Shown here: positions 7,999 to 13,146 of the stretch, piece by piece
How positions within the stretch are numbered: the first letter of the stretch is position 1
Layout of the letters: each line of letters begins with the position of its first letter
Assembly (NCBI GenBank): GCA_937881505.1
Contig: CALGEM010000155.1
Location: 1 to 13,146 of the forward strand
DNA: 13,146 nt
Direction: 5' to 3'
From: an uncultured euryarchaeote
GTDB taxonomy: Archaea; Thermoplasmatota; Poseidoniia; Poseidoniales; Poseidoniaceae
Notes under the pieces: model-generated
The model's database searches: none
What the model was told of the DNA's origin: nothing
What the model saw: only the letters and a program-made list of their open reading frames with translations
Program-made: the position numbers and the translations under genes

Positions 7999-9036
7999 GA
8001 GGACGTGCGCCTCAAGCACTTCAGCGGAAAGGCCGGCCAAGCGACCTCGTACAATCAATCGCAAATCGGAGACTTCCTGGACCTTCATGGCGATGTAGTG
8101 GATGATGGGGAGAGCCGATACTGGATGGAGGTAGCTCATCCGTTGCATCATGGCGTATTCTCTGGCCTTCATCCACGTGACGACGGGGTCCAGACTGCGA
8201 GTGGCTTCGGCCTCTTCGAGCACCGCCTCAAACGCAGCGTTGTCGAACCGGTCGCCTGCGCGAAGCAGGTCAAGCATCGCATCCTTTCCACCAGCGGCAA
8301 TCGCTGAGAACGCACGTTTTGGTACGAGACGTCCACCGGGAATCAACAAGGTCACCAGTTGTTCGTTGGAGATACCAACCGCACTGGCTTCCAGGATGTT
8401 GACGATGTTTTTGTGATCGATTTCTGCGGCAAACAACCTGGACAAGAACCGAGCAGGTGCTCCCTTTGAGAGAAGCAACGCTCGTTGAGACGCAGCGTAG
8501 TAGTGGCGGTCAAGTGCGTCTTCATAGTCAGCCAGGGAACCGTTTTCAGGGACCTTGGCGAGCGCTGAGCCGAAGGACTTTCGTCGCATCAAGGCAGCAG
8601 CGGACTTCATATCATCGCAACTTTCGACCACTTTCAGCCATGGCGTGTTGACATCGTTGATCTCTGGAAGAATGCTGTTACCAACTTCCTCAACCGAGAC
8701 TTCGTTGTGAATGGCACGGAACACGGCCTTGGCGTTCTGGTACTCAAATCGGGACGTGTAAATCTCAATGAGCGGGCGAATGGTCTTGTTGGCCATGTTC
8801 ACCATCTCGGTCAATTCACCTTCGAGGTTGTGCGTCAACGCCGCTTCAACCAAGTCGCCACCGGAGAGTTTTCCAGCGTACAGGTCGATTTCCGTTCGGT
8901 ATCCAATATCACCCACCGCCACCGTCAATTGGTCAACGGATTGGTTGATGAGTTGGCGAAGGCGAGCTCGGTCTGCCAACTTCTGCCGTCGTGCCTTAGC
9001 ACGTGAGACGACATAAGGGGTGTTTCCGAGCATCAT
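7996..9036 (-). CDS. atpC: A-type ATP synthase subunit C
   Basis: Subunit C (equivalent to eukaryotic V-ATPase d) is the funnel-shaped adaptor seating the D/F shaft on the proteolipid ring. The protein has 346 residues from the ATG at 9036, normal for the family, and is almost wholly helical. Family landmarks are IEIYTSRFEYQNAKAVFRAI in the N-terminal third, FLSRLFAAEIDHKNIVNIL in the middle, and HPVSALPIIHYIAMKVQEV followed by DLRLIVRGRLAGL near the end. The start at 9036 (or the adjacent ATG at 9033) is preferred to a TTG at 9057, which would overlap atpE by 8 nt and lie upstream of the ribosome binding site. The atpE stop is 13 nt away; the atpF start follows the stop by 9 nt. Confidence 0.94.
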   Translation of the reverse strand: MMLGNTPYVVSRAKARRQKLADRARLRQLINQSVDQLTVAVGDIGYRTEIDLYAGKLSGGDLVEAALTHNLEGELTEMVNMANKTIRPLIEIYTSRFEYQNAKAVFRAIHNEVSVEEVGNSILPEINDVNTPWLKVVESCDDMKSAAALMRRKSFGSALAKVPENGSLADYEDALDRHYYAASQRALLLSKGAPARFLSRLFAAEIDHKNIVNILEASAVGISNEQLVTLLIPGGRLVPKRAFSAIAAGGKDAMLDLLRAGDRFDNAAFEAVLEEAEATRSLDPVVTWMKAREYAMMQRMSYLHPVSALPIIHYIAMKVQEVSDLRLIVRGRLAGLSAEVLEAHVL

Positions 9037-9040
9037 GTGT

Positions 9041-9047
9041 TCACCTT
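9041..9047 (-). promoter_or_regulatory. atpC ribosome binding site
   Basis: Minus strand AAGGTGA lies 4 nt before the ATG at 9036 and 7 nt before the ATG at 9033. The GGTGA-N4-ATG layout is the same as for atpF. It lies downstream of the TTG at 9057 and so excludes that codon as the main start. Confidence 0.65.
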
Positions 9048-9049
9048 CT

Positions 9050-9613
9050 TCATCCAAACAGAGTTTCGTTCACAGCAGCGAGTTGGTTGGACCAGGCTCG
9101 CTCAAGCATATTGTCAAATCGCATGTCAAAGGAAACGGAGCCATCCTCGGCTTCCAAAACGAACCCACCGAGTCCGTCCACGCTTTCGCCAACCTTGCGG
9201 TCGCCTGCTTCCTTCGAAATGGCGGCACGGTCAACTTCTACGGGACGAATAACAAACTTGCCTTTGGCGAGTTTCTTGGAACTGGCCAGCAGGGACTTCA
9301 GAAGAGCAGCTCGTCCTTTCATGCCGGGGTCAGCAATGTGGCTTCGTGCAGCCTCGAGGGTTGCATCGAGCACTTTGCGACGGGCGATCAGAACGTCCTT
9401 CTGGTTGGATTGTCGGGCGCTTGCCACGGTTTCTCGGGCAATTTGCTCGGCTTCTTTCTCAGCACGCTGTTGGGCTTGTTCGCGCAGCGTCGATGCTTTG
9501 GCTTCGGCGTCGGCAAGCAACTGCTTGGCTTCGGCTTTAGCGTCCGCAATCAACGCTTTTGCGTCGCTTTCTGCGGCCGCAGCGATGTCATTGGCAAGTG
9601 TTTCTAGGGTCAT
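9050..9613 (-). CDS. atpE: A-type ATP synthase subunit E (peripheral stalk)
   Basis: Subunit E pairs with H to form the peripheral stalks that hold the A3B3 head still against subunit I. The 187-residue protein has an alanine-, lysine- and glutamate-rich helical N-terminal half (about 5-95) with coiled-coil character, the part expected to wind with H, and a globular C-terminal domain (about 105-187) with FVIRPVEVDRAAI and GGFVLEAEDGSVSFDMRFDNML, which matches the conserved head-binding region of the family. The ATG start at 9613 has TGGAG 8 nt upstream. It lies 61 nt after atpK, the longest intercistronic gap inside the operon, which contains two small hairpins. The name should not be confused with bacterial atpE, which encodes subunit c. 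Confidence 0.93.
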   Translation of the reverse strand: MTLETLANDIAAAAESDAKALIADAKAEAKQLLADAEAKASTLREQAQQRAEKEAEQIARETVASARQSNQKDVLIARRKVLDATLEAARSHIADPGMKGRAALLKSLLASSKKLAKGKFVIRPVEVDRAAISKEAGDRKVGESVDGLGGFVLEAEDGSVSFDMRFDNMLERAWSNQLAAVNETLFG

Positions 9614-9644
9614 CGTATCGTCTCCATTGTTCGTCGTTCAGGTA

Positions 9645-9669
9645 TGGGCAGAGCCCAACGGTCAACCGT
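9645..9669 (-). other. Two abutting hairpins between atpK and atpE
   Basis: On the minus strand the atpK stop (9675-9677) is followed after 5 nt by ACGG-TTGA-CCGT (9658-9669: 4-bp stem, 4-nt loop), then immediately by TGGGC-TCT-GCCCA (9645-9657: 5-bp stem, 3-nt loop). Both stems are perfect and GC-rich, and they sit end to end. No T-rich run follows, so a terminator is unlikely. A role in protecting the proteolipid message or slowing translation of atpE would fit the unequal subunit numbers (many K, few E), but this is inference. Confidence 0.4.
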
Positions 9670-9674
9670 CGTCC

Positions 9675-9992
9675 TCAGTTGAGGAAGAGCGGAAGGGCAC
9701 CGAGAATCACGATGGATTCTGGGAGAGCGGTGAAGATCAAAGCGACACCGAACTTGCTGCCGTCTTCGGCGAGCATGCCGACAGCTGCGCTGCCGATGGC
9801 GGCTTGGGAGAAACCTGCACCGATGGCGGCAAGGCCAAGGGCAAGTCCGACACCAACGTCGCCGGTCATTCCGTCAGTTGCACCCGAATCGGTCGTCGTG
9901 TCTTCTGCAGCAGCAACACCTTGGGCGACCAAGGCGAGCGTTGCCAGAACGATCAGTGTGCGTAGGCTCATTTTTAGGGTATTCTTGTTCAT
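9675..9992 (-). CDS. atpK: A-type ATP synthase subunit K (rotor proteolipid c)
   Basis: Subunit K forms the membrane rotor ring that carries the coupling ion past subunit I. The 105-residue precursor has an N-terminal signal-peptide-like stretch (K3-A29: basic start, hydrophobic core, AAA before E30), a short Asp/Thr-rich extracellular segment (30-45), and one two-helix hairpin (about 46-74 and 78-104). The ion-binding glutamate is E92 in ALPESIVI. Q63 in helix 1 (GAGFSQAAIG) and S93 after the glutamate match ligands known from Na+-binding rotor subunits, so Na+ coupling is possible. The loop AEDGSK resembles other archaeal proteolipids. The ATG start is supported by GGAGGT 6 nt upstream (9999-10004). 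It lies 30 nt after atpI. Confidence 0.95.
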   Translation of the reverse strand: MNKNTLKMSLRTLIVLATLALVAQGVAAAEDTTTDSGATDGMTGDVGVGLALGLAAIGAGFSQAAIGSAAVGMLAEDGSKFGVALIFTALPESIVILGALPLFLN

Positions 9993-10022
9993 TTTTCTAC
10001 CTCCAGTTTTGTGTCCATGGGA

Positions 10023-12068
10023 CTATGATTGCCCCTCCGTGTGGAGGGTGCGACCGCCAATCGGGGTAAAAACCCGACCGGAGCCGTCGTAGAACTTGCC
10101 CATCCATTCCACGAAGTGGAGACGGGCAGCGTGGATGCTCGGCGAGAGCAATCCAAGAGCGAGTGCAAAGGCTTGGATGAAGAGGAAGAGCACGAGGCCC
10201 AGGACGATGGAAACGACACCGCCGCCGGACCACATCAATTCCCACCCCATGGTGATGGAGACTTCGGCAATCTTCACGCCGGCAACGCCGACGCCCATCA
10301 CACGAAGGTAGGATAGGGTGTTGGCGAGCAGGCCAAAGGTCTCGATGGGACCCATGATGAAACCACCAGCCCATCCAAACTTTTCAAAGACGGCCAAGCC
10401 GATGATGAGGCAGCCAACACCTACGAGGGTGGCAATGGCGTAAGGTGTCGCATCGAAGACGCCCTGGTCGGTGGTCAAGAATCCGTAGATGTGGAGCGTT
10501 CCAGCGGCGAGGATGATGATCCAACTGCCCTTCTCAAAGAAGGCTGCAACGATGCCGTGTGCTCGCGCCACGTTGATGAAACCGAGGATAAATCCGAACA
10601 TGAGATGGGCCACGCCCAAGTAGACCGAAAGGAGCACGTATTCGCTGAGCGAAGAAGTGGCTCGGTGGAAAGGAATGTGCATGTAGCTCATGTTCAGCGT
10701 TTCTGTCACAAAGGCTGGGAAGGTGATGTTGTCGTAGGTCCAAGCGTAAATTCCGGCCAGAGGAGAGGCGTCGCCCATTTGGCCCGTATCGTCCCAAACA
10801 AAGCCGAAACCTTCTGCGAAGAGGAAGCCCCAAATCATGCACCAAACGCCCATCCACTTCAGAATGGTGATGCCATTCTTGGCAACGGGGTCGGCTGCGA
10901 AGGATTGCGTTCCAAGCCAAAGGCCGAGAAGGAAGATGATGAAGCCGTAGCCAAAGTCACCCAAAATGAGACCGTAAATCATCGGGAAGGTGAGCATCAG
11001 GAAGAAGGTCGGGTCAAAGGTCCCGTACGTCGGCCGGCCGACCAAGCCCACCATCAATTCGAAGGGGCGAGAGACGGCGTCGTTTTCCAGCGCAACCGGA
11101 GGCGTGGGCTCGTGGTGGTGGTGATCGTCGTGGTCGTCGTGATGATGGTGATCGTTGACAAAAGCCTCAATTTCAACGTGGGAGGCAATGTCCTTGAGGG
11201 CCGACTTCACACTGCCCGCTTTGGAGGTTGGGACCCACGCATCAAGGGCAAAGGCTTGGCCGGAGACGGCCAATTGCGTAGGCGCCGTGTGAATTTCATC
11301 TTCCTTGGTCAAATACTCGTGGATGGCGAGGATGTTGCGGCCGTTGTTTCGGGCCCATCGCTGTGCATCTTCAGAAGCGGAGAACATGGTGCCCTCAACC
11401 TTGCTGCGCTTGGCCAGCAGTTGCTTCAAGACCTCATCGGGCGAGCCGCTCATGTTGGGGATTTGGACAGGTTTACCGCCAAGTTCGCCGATGGCCATCT
11501 GCACTTCTGCACCTTCAGAAGGCAGGCAAGCGACAGCGACGATACCCGGAGCAGAAGCAAGTTCGACTTTCATGGCCAAGGGGCCGAAAACTGAGCGTGC
11601 CTTGCTGGCTTTTTTGGTTTCTGCGACGTAAACTTCAACGCGGTCTGAGCCAGCAAGAAGTTCCAGGTCCATGTTGAGAGGGGCGAGGCGTCGCAAGAGG
11701 TGAATTTGCTCATCGAGCACCTCCAACTCAGATTCCGAATCACGGTGCGTATCGAGAAGGTCAAGGCCAGTTTGCAACTCCTCAGCGAACGAACCCTCAA
11801 GCAATTCCTTCACTCGTCGTAGAGGGACCGGACCGTCGGCGTTCACGGGCTTGAAGGCCGAGATGGCTGCACGCACTTTAGCGAGTAGGGAACTGACGTG
11901 GTTGGCCTCGTCGGTTGTGCTTGCTTGGCCGACCTTGACACCTTCCTCGAAGTTGGTGTATGATTCAATGTGTACGCAGCCAAGTTCCGTGCACGTTCGC
12001 AACACATCGCTCATACGGCCAACAGGTGCTGCGACCGTAAGACGGGACATGGCGACGGTGTCAAACAT
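10023..12068 (-). CDS. atpI: A-type ATP synthase subunit I (membrane stator, a-type)
   Basis: Subunit I anchors the peripheral stalks and forms the ion half-channels against the K ring. From the ATG at 12068 it has 681 residues, normal for the family. The N-terminal half (1-300) is the cytoplasmic domain; the C-terminal half (about 350-650) has about eight membrane helices with the conserved GLILGDFGYG, FGFILGFIN, the essential arginine (R589) in TLSYLRVMGVGVAG, and the closing HFVEWMGKFYDGSGR. Between the halves lies a histidine/aspartate tract, HHHHDDHDDHHHH (307-319), unusual for this subunit. The start is chosen because the ribosome binding site is fused to the atpH stop 9 nt before the ATG; a TTG one codon earlier adds nothing. 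It is the only gene here ending in TAG. Confidence 0.96.
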   Translation of the reverse strand: MFDTVAMSRLTVAAPVGRMSDVLRTCTELGCVHIESYTNFEEGVKVGQASTTDEANHVSSLLAKVRAAISAFKPVNADGPVPLRRVKELLEGSFAEELQTGLDLLDTHRDSESELEVLDEQIHLLRRLAPLNMDLELLAGSDRVEVYVAETKKASKARSVFGPLAMKVELASAPGIVAVACLPSEGAEVQMAIGELGGKPVQIPNMSGSPDEVLKQLLAKRSKVEGTMFSASEDAQRWARNNGRNILAIHEYLTKEDEIHTAPTQLAVSGQAFALDAWVPTSKAGSVKSALKDIASHVEIEAFVNDHHHHDDHDDHHHHEPTPPVALENDAVSRPFELMVGLVGRPTYGTFDPTFFLMLTFPMIYGLILGDFGYGFIIFLLGLWLGTQSFAADPVAKNGITILKWMGVWCMIWGFLFAEGFGFVWDDTGQMGDASPLAGIYAWTYDNITFPAFVTETLNMSYMHIPFHRATSSLSEYVLLSVYLGVAHLMFGFILGFINVARAHGIVAAFFEKGSWIIILAAGTLHIYGFLTTDQGVFDATPYAIATLVGVGCLIIGLAVFEKFGWAGGFIMGPIETFGLLANTLSYLRVMGVGVAGVKIAEVSITMGWELMWSGGGVVSIVLGLVLFLFIQAFALALGLLSPSIHAARLHFVEWMGKFYDGSGRVFTPIGGRTLHTEGQS

Positions 12069-12072
12069 CAAA

Positions 12073-12080
12073 TCGCCTCA
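12073..12080 (-). promoter_or_regulatory. atpH stop / atpI ribosome binding site fusion
   Basis: Minus strand TGAGGCGA joins the atpH TGA stop to a GAGGCGA site 4 nt before the atpI ATG at 12068. The spacing equals that of atpC/atpF and argues against the TTG at 12071. Confidence 0.65.
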
Positions 12081-12395
12081 TTCGGATGATAGTGCGTTGA
12101 CGACCATTTCGACGGCCGAGTCTTGGTTGCTCGTGGAACTGGATTCAATGCTGGCGACTTCTTTAGCACCAGCCGCCTTGACCTCGTCTGCTTCGCCTTG
12201 GGCCTTGTTTCGGGCCTCGTCCAAGATTTTCTGAGTCATGGCCACCGTTTCATCGGCAGCGTTCTGAACCATCTCGGATGATTTTCGGCGGGCATCAGCC
12301 ACGATTTTCGAGGCTTCTTCTTGGGCTTCAGCAAGGCGCTTCTCGGCGTCTTGCTCAGCGGTTTTGATGCTTCGGAGGACCTCAGACATACCCAT
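12078..12395 (-). CDS. atpH: A-type ATP synthase subunit H (peripheral stalk)
   Basis: Subunit H is the second helix of the peripheral stalk and pairs with E. From the ATG at 12395 it has 105 residues, close to the usual length. It is a single long coiled-coil-like helix rich in Ala, Glu, Lys and Gln (SEVLRSIKTAEQDAEKRLAE onward, to about residue 85), followed by a short serine-rich stretch and a terminal helix ending MVVNALSSE. It is the first gene of the operon, as in Methanosarcina. The ATG is preferred over an in-frame GTG at 12404 because that GTG lies inside the AGGTG ribosome binding site. A further ATG at 12389 is also possible but less well spaced. Confidence 0.88.
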   Translation of the reverse strand: MGMSEVLRSIKTAEQDAEKRLAEAQEEASKIVADARRKSSEMVQNAADETVAMTQKILDEARNKAQGEADEVKAAGAKEVASIESSSTSNQDSAVEMVVNALSSE

Positions 12396-12401
12396 GTAGA
12401 A

Positions 12402-12406
12402 CACCT
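12402..12406 (-). promoter_or_regulatory. atpH ribosome binding site
   Basis: Minus strand AGGTG lies 6 nt before the ATG at 12395. It contains the GTG at 12404 that opens the longest possible frame, which is therefore rejected as start. Confidence 0.55.
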
Positions 12407-12429
12407 ATTGAAATTCCCAGCGAAAGGGG

Positions 12430-12438
12430 GTTTAAGAG
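12430..12438 (-). promoter_or_regulatory. Possible weak TATA-like element of the ATP synthase operon
   Basis: In the 66-nt gap between the methyltransferase stop and the atpH ATG, the minus strand holds CTCTTAAAC, the most AT-rich stretch at a workable place: initiation about 25 nt downstream would give a leader of roughly 13 nt containing the AGGTG site. The match to the archaeal TATA consensus is poor. The operon could equally be transcribed from further upstream together with the methyltransferase gene. Confidence 0.22.
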
Positions 12439-12461
12439 TCTAACGGGATGGCCTCTTGGAC

Positions 12462-13146
12462 TCACTTTTCGGGCTTGGTTCCACGAAAACGACTCGCCAT
12501 CCCAAAAGGGTAGAGAAGACGCCCCTGAACGTTTTGAAACCCAACACGAGCCATCATCTTCCGATAATAACCATTGGTCCCGTAATGCGTGTAACTCCGA
12601 GCGAGACCTTTCCATGGATGGTCCTTCTCTTTCGTGATGATCCTCGCCATCACCTGCACCACGCTGTTCATCCAAAGATACCCAAAGAAACCGTGGAGTT
12701 TGTTCGCCTTGCCCGCATCACAAATCACCAATCGGCCGCCTGGCTTCAGCACGCGGTAAATTTCACGTAGACCCTGCTCCTTGTCCTTGAAATCACGGAA
12801 GGAAAAGAGGCAGAAGACCATGTCAAAGGTGTCATCGGGCAACGGAATGTCTTCGGCAATGGCTTCAACATAAGTTGCCGGAGGTTCCCCTCGGTTGGCG
12901 CGTGCGCCGTCAACCCTTGGTTGAGCGGTGGCCAACATCTCTGGGGATGGGTCAAGGCACGTGAGGTCCATACCGACCAAGTCCTCAGCAAATGAACCGG
13001 GGCCGCACCCGACCTCGAGCACCTTCATACCGGGCGTTGCGTGATTTCGAACGTTTCGACGCCAGCGCTTGTCCTGGCCAAAGGTCATCCATTTGTTGAC
13101 CCGGTCGTAATTGGGGATGGTCGCTTCGAGTTGCCCCTCAAGCTCT
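12462..13146 (-). CDS. UbiE/MenG-like class I SAM-dependent methyltransferase (5' end outside window)
   Basis: The frame is open to the right edge. The 19 codons before the ATG at 13088 continue the protein: YDRVNKWMTFGQDKRWRR spans that ATG and is the typical N-terminal segment of UbiE/COQ5/MenG methyltransferases. The true start therefore lies outside the window; 227 codons are visible. SAM-binding motifs are VLEVGCGPG (visible residues 42-50), LTCLDPSPEML with the acidic residue of strand 2, DTFDMVFCLFSFRDF (105-119) and the motif LKPGGRLVICD (133-143). The end (GYYRKMMARVGFQNV and FGMASRFRGTKP) also fits this family. Demethylmenaquinone methylation is a reasonable guess, linking the gene to the respiratory chain that powers the neighbouring ATP synthase, but the substrate cannot be read from sequence. 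It is 66 nt upstream of atpH on the same strand. Confidence 0.85.
   Translation of the reverse strand, partial: ELEGQLEATIPNYDRVNKWMTFGQDKRWRRNVRNHATPGMKVLEVGCGPGSFAEDLVGMDLTCLDPSPEMLATAQPRVDGARANRGEPPATYVEAIAEDIPLPDDTFDMVFCLFSFRDFKDKEQGLREIYRVLKPGGRLVICDAGKANKLHGFFGYLWMNSVVQVMARIITKEKDHPWKGLARSYTHYGTNGYYRKMMARVGFQNVQGRLLYPFGMASRFRGTKPEK

Noticed and set aside
9037..9057. TTG at 9057 as start of atpC
   Set aside because: It would overlap atpE and lies upstream of the AAGGTGA site that serves the ATG pair at 9036/9033.
9003..9965. A 320-codon plus-strand open frame opposite atpE and atpK
   Set aside because: It is Ser/Ala-rich mirror sequence of the alanine-rich stalk subunit and proteolipid and runs across three real genes.
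10491..11594. A 367-codon plus-strand open frame opposite atpI, with a valine-rich run
   Set aside because: The valine run is just the complement of the His/Asp tract in atpI, and the rest is low-complexity mirror sequence.
13086..13088. ATG at 13088 as start of the methyltransferase
   Set aside because: Family-typical residues (YDRVNKW) are encoded in frame just upstream and the frame stays open to the window edge.

Overview
The window carries a complete archaeal A-type ATP synthase operon on the minus strand, reading from about 12395 down to 3871 in the order H-I-K-E-C-F-A-B-D. This is the usual archaeal order, here without a G gene. Archaeal ribosome binding sites, a membrane protein rich in N-glycosylation sequons, and almost exclusive use of TGA stops fit a mesophilic euryarchaeon. 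My best guess is a marine Thermoplasmatota lineage (Poseidoniales, Marine Group II, or a relative); this is inferred from protein flavour and no marker gene here proves it.

Layout: 2-373 (+) is the 3' end of an L-aspartate oxidase gene (nadB). It converges on, and overlaps by 44 nt, a ketopantoate reductase gene (panE, minus strand, 330-1259). Upstream of panE and probably co-transcribed with it is a large membrane protein (1269-3800). Its membrane part has the layout of an EGY-type site-2 protease (M50), but none of the three expected zinc ligands is present; its C-terminal half is a long exported domain with 13 N-glycosylation sequons and paired cysteines. Then come the nine ATP synthase genes (3871-12395). 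At the right edge is a UbiE/MenG-like methyltransferase, truncated by the window (12462-13146).

The ATP synthase genes form one machine. A and B make the catalytic head, D and F the central shaft, C the cup joining shaft to rotor, K the rotor proteolipid ring, I the ion-channel stator, and E and H the peripheral stalks. The proteolipid has residues compatible with Na+ binding. Subunit I carries a conspicuous histidine/aspartate tract between its cytoplasmic and membrane halves.

A recurring design at gene junctions is a TGA stop fused directly to the Shine-Dalgarno sequence (TGAGGNGA). At three junctions the next start lies exactly 9 nt after the stop, which implies translational coupling and settles several start choices. 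The only longer intercistronic gap inside the operon, between K and E, holds two abutting small hairpins. I see no tRNA, rRNA, CRISPR array, insertion sequence or phage gene.
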